Source: Anaplasma phagocytophilum str. Webster (lineage in GTDB: Bacteria > Pseudomonadota > Alphaproteobacteria > Rickettsiales > Anaplasmataceae). From it: a DNA stretch of 64,000 nucleotides. The notes under the pieces are model-generated. The model worked only from the letters and a program-made list of their open reading frames with translations, did no database searches and was not told where the DNA came from. The stretch spans positions 930,001-994,000 of the forward strand of contig NZ_LANS01000001.1 in assembly GCF_000964685.1 (NCBI RefSeq). The letters run 5' to 3'. Made by a program: the position numbers and the translations under genes. This document shows positions 19,866-30,329 of the stretch, piece by piece (the first letter of the stretch is position 1; each line of letters opens with the position of its first letter).

Positions 19866-21113
19866 ATGTCTGAGACGAAGAAAGGCGCTTATAGTTGTTC
19901 ATTTTGCGGTAAGTTGCATAGTGAAGTAAAGAAGCTGATAGCCGGTCCTGAGGCATACATTTGTAATGAGTGTGTTGAATTATGTGGTGGTATATTGCAG
20001 GAGGAGAATCTACCTGCTAAGCAGGGTAGGTTTGATCTGAAGCCGCGGGAGATAAAAGAGGTTCTGGACGAGTATGTGATAGGTCAGGAGCATTCTAAGA
20101 AGGTTTTGTCTGTTGCTGTATATAATCACTACAAACGTTTGAGGAACTCTGGGGTTATTAGTGAAGTTGAGATATCGAAATCGAATGTTTTGCTTATAGG
20201 TCCCACTGGGTCGGGGAAGACTCTACTTGCGCGGACTTTGGCGAGGGTATTGCAGGTGCCTTTCGCTATGGCTGACGCTACTACACTTACAGAAGCTGGG
20301 TATGTTGGGGAAGATGTAGAGAACATCTTGCTTAAGCTATTGCAGGCAGCAAATTTTAATGTTGAGGCTGCGCAGCGTGGTATAATTTACATAGATGAAG
20401 TTGATAAGATATCTAGGAAGTCTGAGAATGCGTCGATTACCAGAGATGTATCGGGAGAGGGGGTACAGCAAGCTCTATTGAAGGTAATAGAGGGGACGGT
20501 ATCGTCTGTTCCTCCGCAGGGTGGTAGGAAGCATCCTCATCAGGAGTTTATACAAATCAGCACTGATAATATCTTGTTTATTTTTGGTGGTGCGTTTGAT
20601 GGGCTTGAGAAAATTATAGAGGCTCGTAATCGTGGAAGCTCCATGGGGTTTGAGGCGAACGTGCAAAGCATGGTGAGTCCGACGAAAGATGTTTTATCCT
20701 ATGCAGAGCCTGAAGATTTGGTTAAATTTGGACTTATTCCGGAGTTTATAGGTAGGATTCCTGTTATTACTTCATTGGGTAAGTTGGATGAGAATACGCT
20801 TTTTCGGGTATTAGTGGAGCCGAAGAATTCTTTGGTGAAGCAGTACGCTAAATTATTTGAGATGGATAATTTAGAGTTGAAGTTTGATGATGACGCGTTG
20901 ATGGCTATCGCGAGGAAGGCTGTTGACCGCAATACTGGGGCTCGTGGTCTCAGGGCAATAATGGAGTCATTGTTGCTTGACTTTATGTTTGATCCGCAGG
21001 GATGTGCGCATGAGGGGAAAGTCTCGATAAGTAAGGAGATGGTGGAGAACTTGGTTCTAGGCAAGAACTGTTTTGAAGATGCTAGGAAGGGGAATCTTTA
21101 TGGAAGAGGGTAA
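19866..21113 (+). CDS. clpX: Clp protease ATPase subunit ClpX
   Basis: 415 aa. The N-terminal zinc-binding domain has four cysteines (CSFCGK near residue 11, CNEC.ELC near 36). The AAA+ core has Walker A GPTGSGKT at about 112, Walker [11 protein letters not shown] at about 175, and sensor 2 region NTGARGLRA. ClpX unfolds substrates and passes them to ClpP. The lon start overlaps its last codons by 14 bp. Confidence 0.97.
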
Positions 21114-23508
21114 AGTTGTGTTACTTCCCGTCTTGATGCTGAGAGACACGGTTGTATTCCCTAGGGTTGTTGTGCCTCTCTCGGTTGGGCGCGGAAAGTC
21201 CGTTAATGCGCTCGAGTATACTGCGAAGACGGAGGGATGTAAGATTCTGCTGTTGACGCAGATTGATGGTTCTGTTGATAACCCGGGCAATGATGATTTG
21301 TATACTGTGGGTGTAGTAGCTGATGTTGTGCAATTGTTACGGTTGCCTGATGGTGTATTGAAAGTTTTAATAAAGGGTGAGAGTAGGGCTAAGGTTCTAA
21401 ATCTAGTAGATGAGGGAGATTTTTTAAGCGCAAGCGTTGAAATTATTGAGGATGATGAAGACGTTGAGATAGATAGTAGGGTGGAAGCGCTAAGGAGATC
21501 GGTTCTGCGTGAATTTGATGTATGGAACAAGCTTAGCAAGAAGATGCAGCCGGAGGTTGTTGCCTCTACGTACGAGATCAAGAAATTAGGGCATCTATCT
21601 GATGTTGTGGCTTCTCATCTTGCGGTTAGTATAGAAGATAAGCAGAAGGTTATTGAGGAGTTTTGTGTAGTCAAGCGTCTCGACCTGGTCTTCGGCATGA
21701 TAAAGCTGGAGATAGGGGTTTTGAATGCTCAGAAAAAGATAGATGATAGGGTGCGGTCTCAGGTAGAGGCTACTCATAAAGTGTATTACTTGAATGAGCA
21801 ATTAAAGGCTATTCAGCGTGAATTGGAAGAGAGTGATGGTTCGTGCTGTGATAGTGATTCTGCTAGTGAATTTGAGAAAAGGATAAATGCCACTCCGCTA
21901 TCGGAGGAGGCTAGGGAACGTGCTTTGAGTGATTTGAAGCGCTACAGGAAAATGAATTTGATGTCTCCCGAGGCTAATATCATTTCTGGTTATATGCAAT
22001 GGTTGCTTGATTTGCCATGGGGGAAGTTTAAGAGCGGCAAGATAGATATGACCAGCTCTGCGAAAATCCTTAACAACAACCACTTTGGCATGGATAAGGT
22101 TAAGGAGAGGGTGCTGGAATTTTTAGCTGTTTTGAAGAGGGTGAAGAAGCCTAAGGGTTCAGTTTTATGTTTCGTTGGTCCTCCTGGTGTGGGAAAAACT
22201 TCACTGGCTAAGTCTATAGCAGAGGCTACGGGGCGCGAGTTTGTGCGCGTATCATTAGGTGGTGTGCATGATGAGTCTGAGATACGTGGGCACCGGCGCA
22301 CTTATGTAGGTGCAATGCCTGGGAAGATAATAAAGCAGATGAAGCGTGCTAAGACTTGTAATCCGTTATTCTTGTTGGATGAAATAGATAAGGTGGGGTC
22401 GGATTATAGGGGTGATCCGGTTGCGGCTCTATTAGAAGTGTTGGACCCTGAGCACAACAAGCATTTCGTCGATAATTACCTCGAGGTGGAGTTTGACCTT
22501 TCGAATGTTATGTTTGTTGCGACTGCAAACAATCTCAATTTTCAGAAGCCTTTGCTAGATAGGATGGAGATAATTCAGCTTTCTGGGTACACGGAGGAGG
22601 AGAAGCTGCAGATTGCCAAGGTTCATCTTATTCCTGGTTTGCGTAAGGAGCATGGTTTACGTGAGAAGGAGTGGGATATTTCTGCTGAAGCGATTTGTGA
22701 TTTAATTAGGTTTTACACTAGGGAGAGTGGTGTTAGAGGCTTAAGGAGAGAATTGTCTTCGTTGATGCGGGGGGCTGTGAAGGAAATTCTCACTAATAAA
22801 GATGTAAAAAGCGTATTTGTAACGCCTGAGAATGTGGATAAGTATGTAGGTGTGCGCAAGTACGACTATGGTATTAAAGAGAAAAGCAGCATGGTGGGAG
22901 TTGTTACTGGGCTTGCGTATACGGAGACTGGTGGTGATCTCTTAACCATAGAATCGGTGATGATGCCTGGTAGGGGTGGTATAAAATGCACTGGTAAGCT
23001 TGGGGAGGTTATGCAAGAGTCTGTGAAGGCTGCATATAGCTATGTGCGTTCTCGGTGTTTTGAGTTTGGGATTAAATCTAAGGATTTTCAGAGCAAGGAT
23101 ATACACGTGCATGTTCCCGAGGGAGCGATACCGAAAGATGGTCCATCGGCGGGTATAGCTATGTGCATTTCTATTGTGTCGCTGATGACTGGTATTCCTG
23201 TGAAAAACTCGGTGGCAATGACTGGGGAGGTTACTCTTCGGGGTAGAGTGCTGCCTATAGGTGGATTGAAGGAGAAGTTGTTGGCTGCAATGCGTGGTGG
23301 TGTGACGACTGTTATTCTTCCTATTAAGAATAAAAAGGATTTTGCAGAACTTCCTGAGAGTGTTAAGCAATCCCTGGAGCTGGTGCTGGTTTCTAGTGTA
23401 GATGAAGTTATAGCTTGCGCGCTAGAGTCACCAGTTGTACCTTTGAGCGAGGATGAGGTATTTGTCAATCAGATGTCAGGTGTTGGTGATTGTTCTTTTC
23501 TGAATTAA
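21100..23508 (+). CDS. lon: ATP-dependent protease Lon
   Basis: 802 aa from the ATG at 21100 ([20 protein letters not shown]). An upstream frame opening at 21073 adds nine residues of no value. Domains: N-terminal substrate domain (1-~200), coiled linker, AAA+ with Walker [10 protein letters not shown] at about 358 and Walker [11 protein letters not shown], and protease domain with catalytic serine in DGPSAGIAM (about 681) and lysine in the [14 protein letters not shown] region (about 723). Translationally coupled to clpX by overlap. Regulation by heat shock is likely from family knowledge, but no sigma-32 promoter was identified. Confidence 0.97.
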
Positions 23509-23848
23509 GTTGAGTAGTTGCTTGGGTTCTGATTGTGTTTCCCTTTTCGTTTTGGGGCGAGGGGTAGTTAGGATGTGGTACTTTTACCGCTAGGTGTGGT
23601 GGGTGTTTTTGTTAGTTGGAGAATTGGCAGTATGGGTTGGGACTTTAAGAGCTGTTGATAGTGTATTGGTGATAGGTTTTCTTAAGTTTTTGTAATATTG
23701 CTCAGGGGTATACGGTAGGTTGCTTAGGGTTCTTGAATTTGCAGTGTAGGTGTTGCTGTATGCGTTCAAGTTGCTGTTAGCATTCTGTGTATACTGATGA
23801 GTAAAACTCGTTGTAAATTATTCGTCTGTGTAATACAATGAGGTTTGA
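23509..23848. other. Intergenic region after lon
   Basis: 340 bp, G- and T-rich on the plus strand, with no gene recognised. It should contain the lon terminator and the promoter of the tRNA. Confidence 0.5.
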
Positions 23849-23921
23849 GGGGCTGTAGCTCAGTGGTTAGAGCGACTCGCTCATAACGAGTGGGCCGTAG
23901 GTTCAAATCCTACCAGCCCCA
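23849..23921 (+). tRNA. tRNA with anticodon CAT (elongator Met or Ile2)
   Basis: Acceptor GGGGCTG/CAGCCCC, anticodon stem ACTCG/CGAGT with loop CTCATAA (anticodon CAT), T-arm with TTCAAAT. A base-paired acceptor end and the lack of three G-C pairs in the anticodon stem argue against initiator. Whether it reads AUG or, after lysidine modification, AUA cannot be decided here. Confidence 0.9.
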
Positions 23922-24030
23922 CGTTTTGTCTGGCGTGTTTGTCATGTCGACAATTTCTTAGTATGTGGGGGGAGATATCCTTTTAGTGGTTTGGCAGGGT
24001 AAGTGATAGAACGTTTTATTGGGGGGTGCC

Positions 24031-24936
24031 ATGAAGGTAGTGTTTATGGGGTCTTCGGAGTTCTCACTTCCAGCTTTTGAGGCTTTAGTCTCTGCTGATT
24101 CCTATGATGTTGTTGCCGTATATACAAAAGCGCCTAAGCCTGCGGGGCGTGGGTACGCGTTAACTAAGACTCCTGTTCATATTTGTGCTGAGGGGAAGGG
24201 TATTCCCGTAAGAAGTCCTGTATCACTTAGGGCTGAAGGAGAAGAAAGCATAATGGCTGAGTATGCACCCGACGTTATAGTGGTGGTTTCGTACGGGCTT
24301 ATGTTACCCAAGTGGACATTGACTGCATCTCGAATGGGGTGTGTAAATATACATCCTTCATTGTTACCCAGATGGCGTGGAGCTGCGCCTATGCAGCATG
24401 CTATTTTATCAGGGGATACGGTCACTGGGGTGACTATTATGCAGATTAATGAATTTATGGATGCGGGAGATATATATCTTCAGGAAGTTACAGAAATAGG
24501 TGAAAAGGAGAATATATTGGATCTTAGTAGAAGGCTTTCTGTAATGGGTAGTAGGATGCTCCTGAAAGTCTTGGATAGTATAGGGAGTATTCAACCTATT
24601 AAGCAGGACGAATCAGGGGTTACAATTGCTAATAAGTTAGAAGAATTTCGAATAGATTTTGAGGAAGCGGCAGATGTGATATGCCGCAGGATTCGGGCTT
24701 TATATCCTAAAATGTATTTTATGCTTGATGGTTCTAGGGTTAGGGTTTTGGAAGCTGAGAGCTATGAATTTGCAGAAATGAATATAGGGGATGTAATAAA
24801 TAACGAGCTACACATAAGGTGTGGGGGGAATACAGCATTGGTTCCTCTGGTTGTACAGCAAGAGTCAAAAAAGCCATGTGATATTAAGAGCTTTTTGTGC
24901 AGGTTTAGAGGCAAGTCTATGCCTGTTGTATCATAA
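24031..24936 (+). CDS. fmt: Methionyl-tRNA formyltransferase
   Basis: 301 aa from the ATG at 24031, preceded by GGGGGG at 24021-24026. A TTG at 24019 is a less likely start. N-terminal formyltransferase domain: VVFMGSSEFSLPAFEAL, then TKAPKPAGRG, and the core MGCVNIHPSLLPRWRGAAPM with catalytic asparagine and histidine. The C-terminal tRNA-binding domain runs from about residue 205. It formylates initiator Met-tRNA. def, its frequent partner, is not adjacent. Confidence 0.96.
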   Translation: MKVVFMGSSEFSLPAFEALVSADSYDVVAVYTKAPKPAGRGYALTKTPVHICAEGKGIPVRSPVSLRAEGEESIMAEYAPDVIVVVSYGLMLPKWTLTASRMGCVNIHPSLLPRWRGAAPMQHAILSGDTVTGVTIMQINEFMDAGDIYLQEVTEIGEKENILDLSRRLSVMGSRMLLKVLDSIGSIQPIKQDESGVTIANKLEEFRIDFEEAADVICRRIRALYPKMYFMLDGSRVRVLEAESYEFAEMNIGDVINNELHIRCGGNTALVPLVVQQESKKPCDIKSFLCRFRGKSMPVVS

Positions 24937-24981
24937 GTTGGCGATTATCTTTCAATTCGATAATTTTTCTTGAATCTGTTG

Positions 24982-25439
24982 TAGGGAGGGGGTATGTGAC
25001 CTCTGGTCTCTCTGGTCTCTCTGGTCTCTCTGGTCTCTCTGGTCTCTCTGGTCTCTCTGGTCTCTCTGGTCTCTCTGGTCTCTCTGGTCTCTCTGGTCTC
25101 TCTGGTCTCTCTGGTCTCTCTGGTCTCTCTGGTCTCTCTGGTCTCTCTGGTCTCTCTGGTCTCTCTGGTCTCTCTGGTCTCTCTGGTCTCTCTGGTCTCT
25201 CTGGTCTCTCTGGTCTCTCTGGTCTCTCTGGTCTCTCTGGTCTCTCTGGTCTCTCTGGTCTCTCTGGTCTCTCTGGTCTCTCTGGTCTCTCTGGTCTCTC
25301 TGGTCTCTCTGGTCTCTCTGGTCTCTCTGGTCTCTCTGGTCTCTCTGGTCTCTCTGGTCTCTCTGGTCTCTCTGGTCTCTCTGGTCTCTCTGGTCTCTCT
25401 GGTCTCTCTGGTCTCTCTGGTAGTCTAAAGATATTTTAA
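24982..25439 (+). CDS. Possible (Ser-Gly-Leu)n repeat peptide
   Basis: The 9-bp array lies inside a frame that opens with GTG at 24996 and ends TAA at 25437-25439, giving 147 aa: Met-Thr, 46 Ser-Gly-Leu triplets, then SGSLKIF. AGGGAGGGGG at 24982-24991 is an excellent ribosome binding site 4-5 bases before the GTG. An ATG at 24994 meets a stop at once. No signal peptide, no known homologue. A nine-base repeat without stops is open in all six frames, so an open frame alone proves little; the ribosome binding site is the only positive evidence. It could equally be a non-coding expansion. Confidence 0.35.
25002..25421. repeat. Perfect 9-bp tandem array, 46.7 copies
   Basis: The unit TCTGGTCTC repeats 46 times from 25002 to 25415, followed by TCTGGT to 25421. 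No sequence change was seen in any unit. All six reading frames stay open across the array. Such uniformity points to recent slippage expansion, and copy number is likely to vary among strains. Confidence 0.97.
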
Positions 25440-25824
25440 GTTGTAGAGATCACATAGATCTATGAATTGCTAGTGTTATATTAGTTACATGTTCATGAGA
25501 AGTTTTAGGGCCCCTGAGTTTTAGTATGCGCACAATGATAGGGGGCTTGCTTATTGTCCTAGAAAAATAAAAGGTAAACTTGCTCTTCTCCAGGTAATAT
25601 TGAGGAATAATATTCCGCGTGTTGGGAAGGGGCTGCTGTTTATATGGTTGTGCTCTGCGTAGGGCTAAAAAGTATGGGCGGTTTTTGACAACATGTAAGG
25701 CAGATTTATGCTTTTACGGTTTTTTACTATTACATATACGTGGAATAGGCATTCCTAGAAATGTACGTGTATTGCTGCATGGTGAGAAATTGACAATGTT
25801 TTCCTTCTAGAATAGCATAGGGCC
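25440..25824. other. Intergenic region before trhO
   Basis: 385 bp. A 63-codon frame at 25619-25810 lacks motifs and a ribosome binding site; it is not called. Confidence 0.45.
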
Positions 25825-26682
25825 ATGGGTAGAAATTTAGATATGCTTATGTCTATGGGCTTTGTGGTGGCGGCTTTTTACCGTTTTGTCCACTTGCATA
25901 ATTACTATGACATGCGGTCTGTGATACTGGAATTTTGTCAGGAGCATGGCATAAAGGGAACGGTAATATTGGCAGAACAAGGTATAAATGCGACTATTTC
26001 TGGGGAGCGGGACGCTATAAATAAGTTTTTCTCTTTTTTAGATTTGGACCATAGATTAGCCGATATGAAATACCACGAAAGCTATTCTAGTAGGCTGCCT
26101 TTTTCTAAAATGAAGGTACGTTTGAAAAAAGAAGTTGTTAGACTTGGCATCGACGATTTTGACTGTTCTTCGATGAGGGGGGAGTATGTGGACCCTAAAG
26201 CGTGGAATGATCTCATAACTAAGCCTGGTATGCATGTTATTGATACCAGGAATGACTATGAGATAAAGTTTGGTAGATTTAAGCACTCTATAAATCCAGG
26301 GACTACTTCTTTTAGGGAGTTTCCTGATTGGGCTAGAAAGTGGGCTGAAGGCAAAGATAAGGATGTAGGTGTGGCTATGTACTGCACTGGTGGGATAAGA
26401 TGTGAGAAGTCCACTGCGTTTCTTAAGAGCTTAGGGTTTGAGAATGTGTATCACCTTAAGGGAGGCATCTTGAATTATCTGCAGTCTGTCAAAGGGGCTG
26501 ATAGCTTATGGGAGGGGGACTGCTTTGTTTTTGATGAGCGTGTTGCAGTAGATAATAACATTGCTCCCAGCGAGGATATTAAGTGCGTAAAGTGTTTTGG
26601 CAAGGTAGATGAAGCTGATTTGCGATCTGTTTCCAAGGGACATATTGTATGTGGTGCTTGTAAATCTGCAGACGTATCGTAA
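25825..26682 (+). CDS. trhO: tRNA uridine-34 hydroxylase TrhO (YceA), rhodanese family
   Basis: 285 aa. TrhO makes 5-hydroxyuridine at tRNA wobble positions using oxygen. An acylphosphatase-like N-terminal domain ([16 protein letters not shown] near 45-60) precedes a rhodanese domain with [20 protein letters not shown] and the loop [12 protein letters not shown], in which C187 is the likely active-site cysteine. The C-terminus has two CxxC-type pairs (CVKCFGK and CGACKS), possibly a zinc site. The first ATG, at 25825, is used; ATG codons at residues 7, 9 and 11 are alternatives. Confidence 0.93.
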   Translation: MGRNLDMLMSMGFVVAAFYRFVHLHNYYDMRSVILEFCQEHGIKGTVILAEQGINATISGERDAINKFFSFLDLDHRLADMKYHESYSSRLPFSKMKVRLKKEVVRLGIDDFDCSSMRGEYVDPKAWNDLITKPGMHVIDTRNDYEIKFGRFKHSINPGTTSFREFPDWARKWAEGKDKDVGVAMYCTGGIRCEKSTAFLKSLGFENVYHLKGGILNYLQSVKGADSLWEGDCFVFDERVAVDNNIAPSEDIKCVKCFGKVDEADLRSVSKGHIVCGACKSADVS

Positions 26683-26829
26683 GAGAAGATATAGATTTTA
26701 ACTGTATTATTTGTGGAATGGTTTGCCTTTTTAGGGTAGGGTGAATTGCCAGAGCGTAGGGGCTTAGCCATGTTAGCACCTATTCGGGTGCATTTTGATA
26801 TCTGTTTAGTTTTTAAGTAAGAGTATTTC

Positions 26830-27672
26830 ATGGGTGAGAAGGCTATTCTTGATCTTCACCTTGTTTCGGATTCCACGTGTGAGACAGTTGTGTCTGTTGC
26901 AAGGGCGGCAGTTGAGCATTTTAAGTCTTTAGAAGTAAACGAGTTTGTTTGGTCTTTGGTTGGCAGCAAGAGTCATGTAGATAGAATAATCTCTAGTATT
27001 GATCGCAAGAGAAATAACCTAATAATGTATACTGTGCTTGATGATGACCTGAGGGAATATCTCAAGAAAAAGGCTGAAGCTTATAATATTAGGTGTATCC
27101 CTATACTATCGCATATAATCAGGGAGATTTCTTGTTATTTAAGCGTTGCTAAGGACCCAAACGCTCATCCGCATCGGCTTAGTGATGAGTATTTTAACAG
27201 AATAGAAGCGATAAATTATACTATTGCGCATGATGATGGGCAGAGTCTTTGGGATATTGACGGTGCTGATATAATTATAGTAGGGGTTTCAAGAACTTCG
27301 AAGTCACCCACAAGCATCTATCTTGCTTATAGGGGCTATAAAGTAGTCAATATTCCATTTGTGCATTCTATTACTCTGCCAATAGATTCTGCAGCCCTAG
27401 CTGATAAACTGGTCGTTGGTTTGACTATAGACATAGACCGTTTAATACAGATACGTCGTAATCGTCTTATTTCCATGAAAAATCAGAGCAACTGCAATTA
27501 CATAAGCTACGAGCAGGTTGAGCAGGAGATAAGCGAAGTCAACAGAATTTGTATGAAGAACCAGTGGCCACTAATAGATGTGACACAGAAGTCTATAGAA
27601 GAGACGGCTGCAACAATAATTCAGTTCTTCAATAGGAAGAATAATAAAATTGGGGGAGATGCATTTTGCTAA
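26830..27672 (+). CDS. Pyruvate, phosphate dikinase regulatory protein (DUF299 family)
   Basis: 280 aa. This bifunctional kinase/phosphorylase switches PPDK (or PEP synthase) on and off by ADP-dependent phosphorylation and phosphate-dependent removal. Seen: N-terminal DLHLVSDSTCETVVSVARAA, DDDLREYLKKKAE, and the P-loop-like GVSRTSKSPTSIYLA near residue 157 followed by GYKVVNIPF. All match the family. The target dikinase gene is not in the window. Spacing to trhO is about 150 bp. Confidence 0.93.
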   Translation: MGEKAILDLHLVSDSTCETVVSVARAAVEHFKSLEVNEFVWSLVGSKSHVDRIISSIDRKRNNLIMYTVLDDDLREYLKKKAEAYNIRCIPILSHIIREISCYLSVAKDPNAHPHRLSDEYFNRIEAINYTIAHDDGQSLWDIDGADIIIVGVSRTSKSPTSIYLAYRGYKVVNIPFVHSITLPIDSAALADKLVVGLTIDIDRLIQIRRNRLISMKNQSNCNYISYEQVEQEISEVNRICMKNQWPLIDVTQKSIEETAATIIQFFNRKNNKIGGDAFC

Positions 27673-27872
27673 TCGGGCATACACCATGGAATTTGTTATG
27701 TGATCATGGGATGATGTGCCAATCTTGGAAACCGATAGACATACTAAGCCTACCGTAATGTTGTGGTGTAGCTGTACGCATATATGAAATACGGAAAAGG
27801 GTGTTACTTTAGGGTTATGCGCCGAGCCTAGAATGGCATATAGTAAAGTTTTATAGGTGTTACGAGCGCGTT

Positions 27873-28901
27873 ATGTACGTAGTTGATGGACAAAAACTAG
27901 CAGCACATGGCAGATCCATAGGAGAGGCGCTTCGGGACATTTATGCTAGAGAGTTACAGGACGTGTATGCATTAAGCGTTACGCGAACGGGAGGGGTTTG
28001 CGTAGATTATTATTTTGATGGCATAGAAGAACTGCAGTTTCAGTATAGATGTGATAAGGACTCAGAAGTAGAAGCATTTGTTGATGCATACCATCATGTT
28101 ATTAGTAATGTACGAGCAGGGACACGCTGTGTAGACGAGAGAGATAGACATTTGGACTGTCTGGTGCATGCTAGAATATATGCTACAAGAGAGCTCAATG
28201 GTCTAACACCGCTAGATAGTAGAAGTGCAGATATACGAGAGCATTGCCCGCATATATCTTCTAGTAAGGATGAAATCGGTGAGTTTTGCTTTCAAGGTAT
28301 GGATGATATTGGTTTTTACCTAATAGTTCCTGATGCACATTGGTTTGAATTTGCTGCGAGCTGTGGTGTAAGAACTATACAGCTTAGGGCAAAGGATAAG
28401 CCTGTAAGCGAAGTGGAAAACATGGTGAAGCGTTGTTCTGAAATTGCAGTACGCTACGGTGTAAGATTTATAGTGAATGATTATTGGGAGCTAGCGCTAA
28501 AATACAATGCATACGGAATACATCTTGGGCAAGAAGATATAAAAACTGCTGACCTGTATAGGATATCATCCTCTGGAATACGACTAGGAATTAGTACACA
28601 CTGTTACCATGAGTTTGCACGTGCAAGCTTCTATAAGCCATCATATATTGCACTTGGACCTATATATGACACCACATCTAAGAGCATGCAGTTTCATGCG
28701 CAGGGGTTGGAGCTTCTAAAGCAATGGGTGAAGAGCAGTTCTTGTCCTGTGGTGGCTATTGGCGGCATTACGCTAGCTAACATAGATGATGTTGTGCGGT
28801 GCAACGCTGGTGGAGTAGCTGTTATCTCTGCTGTGACTGAGGCTGCTGATCCAAAAGATGCTATACGTCGATTTCTCGATAAATGTAGTGTGGGTGTATA
28901 A
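27873..28901 (+). CDS. thiE: Thiamine phosphate synthase (ThiE-like) with N-terminal extension
   Basis: 342 aa, against about 210 for ordinary ThiE. The C-terminal part from about residue 148 is a TIM-barrel ThiE: GFYLIVPDAHWFE, VRTIQLRAKDKP, FIVNDYWELALKYNAYGIHL, GQEDIKTADL, GISTHCYHEFARA, YIALGPIYDTTSK, and VAIGGITLANIDDV. It joins the pyrimidine and thiazole phosphates. The first ~145 residues match no family I recognise; they start MYVVDGQKLAAHGRSIGEAL and could be an allosteric or carrier domain. The active-site pattern looks intact. Confidence 0.85.
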   Translation: MYVVDGQKLAAHGRSIGEALRDIYARELQDVYALSVTRTGGVCVDYYFDGIEELQFQYRCDKDSEVEAFVDAYHHVISNVRAGTRCVDERDRHLDCLVHARIYATRELNGLTPLDSRSADIREHCPHISSSKDEIGEFCFQGMDDIGFYLIVPDAHWFEFAASCGVRTIQLRAKDKPVSEVENMVKRCSEIAVRYGVRFIVNDYWELALKYNAYGIHLGQEDIKTADLYRISSSGIRLGISTHCYHEFARASFYKPSYIALGPIYDTTSKSMQFHAQGLELLKQWVKSSSCPVVAIGGITLANIDDVVRCNAGGVAVISAVTEAADPKDAIRRFLDKCSVGV

Positions 28902-30329
28902 GTAAGGAAAAGGCAGCATTATCTTTATTTAACAGCCAACATCTTATCAGATAGAAGGGTTGAAAGGACCTTTAGCAAAAATTGCATGTTTTCAAATTAT
29001 AGAACCCTGGTTTTATTTTTGTAGGTGCATAACATAGAGAAACAGGTTTAAAGAGCATAGAATTTGTATATGCGATTGTGAACTAGCCCATGTTGAAATA
29101 CTTTCTGTACTGTAAACTGCTATGAAAACATCTTAGGTGCCTTGACTTTCAAATTCGTGATGCTGCTCTATAGCTAAAGTTCTATTTCCGCAGCTAGCCA
29201 ATACTTTAGGCCTAATCAGTAGGTTTTCCATAGCGGGTTTACAACACTTTAAGGGCTATATATGTTGGGTTTCCTATAGAGGTGGCTTCATGAGTTATAG
29301 AACAAACATAAGCCGAGCTATCTATTCTCAGCAAGCATGTACCTGAAAATGCTGTTTATAACGTCGCGCGCAGTAGCAGAGAATCCTCATCATGTTATTA
29401 GGTCTCTTAGTGCAACTTCACGGCTAAGCTCGAGTATTTTTTTCTTTCTTCGTCAGTCACAGAGTTACCCCACTTTCTTCACGGATGTTAGTGTTTCACA
29501 CCATAGGATTTCTCTCCCTCAACACTGAGAGGCCATTTTAGAATCAGAGTAGGTATCTTAAGTCTCAGGTTTTTTGATAACAGACGTCTTTTAGGGTAAG
29601 CAGTCTGACATAACATCTATGCAGGAAAGGAATTCAGTACGTTGCTATCATTAGGTACAATTTTTGAAGTTTTGTAGTGCAACTTTACGGCTAAGCTTGG
29701 GTATCTTTATTTCTTCAGTCACAGCAGTGAGCCTGCTGCTTTTTACGGGTCTCTGCACGGAACACCATAATATTCTTGTTCATTAGCACTGAGGAGAGGT
29801 AGAGTATGTTTGCATTAGATGGGTCGAAATAGCGTTATTTTTTCATAGTGAGCATAAGTAGTCTTATACGATAGCTTACATCACGTACTTCTTTGATAAT
29901 TAAGGGAGCATTCCACTGTTTTCTTATTATAGCTCCTACCTAGTTCTATCAGTATAAGTTACAAGGATTATCCAGCTTTTTCACGGTTGGTGGCATTTTT
30001 TGGCGCATTATTTAGGCGTGGGGACACCGCACCCACTACAGCTCCAGTGACATGGTATGGTGTATAAAAAACATGAGAAGAACTAATAACATGCAGTGCA
30101 CTGTAGATAGAGTCTACATGGAGAAGGGAAACTAGGTGGTGCAAATAAATTTTGAATTAAAACGTGTTGTTCTTTTTGACTACGTAGATGTTCAGTTTTT
30201 GGATTTTAGCAGCATACGGAGCTTTTGTGAGAAGATATACCGTATATGACTGCATTCTATCATAGATTAGGACGCAAAGGTAATACGCTGAGAGTTAGTA
30301 GAGCTGATTTCGGCCTCTGTGAGTATATT
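28902..30329. other. Long intergenic region with a diverged duplication
   Basis: 1.4 kb with no recognised gene. Related segments start at 29408 and 29675 (see repeat entry). Frames above 60 codons (29337-29528) show no motif. Confidence 0.55.
29408..29797. repeat. Diverged direct repeat, ~125-bp arms, 267 bp apart
   Basis: TAGTGCAACTTCACGGCTAA at 29408 matches TAGTGCAACTTTACGGCTAA at 29675. Similarity continues, with gaps, through a TTCTTC..GTCACAG segment and a CACCATA block to an AGCACTGAG/AACACTGAG end. It seems to be an old duplication of non-coding or decayed sequence. Confidence 0.65.

Noticed and set aside
21057-21581. 174-codon minus-strand frame, Ser/Thr-rich
   Set aside because: It lies opposite lon and clpX and is the usual shadow of a strongly coding strand.
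25002-25421. CRISPR array
   Set aside because: The 9-bp units have no spacers between them and no cas genes are present.
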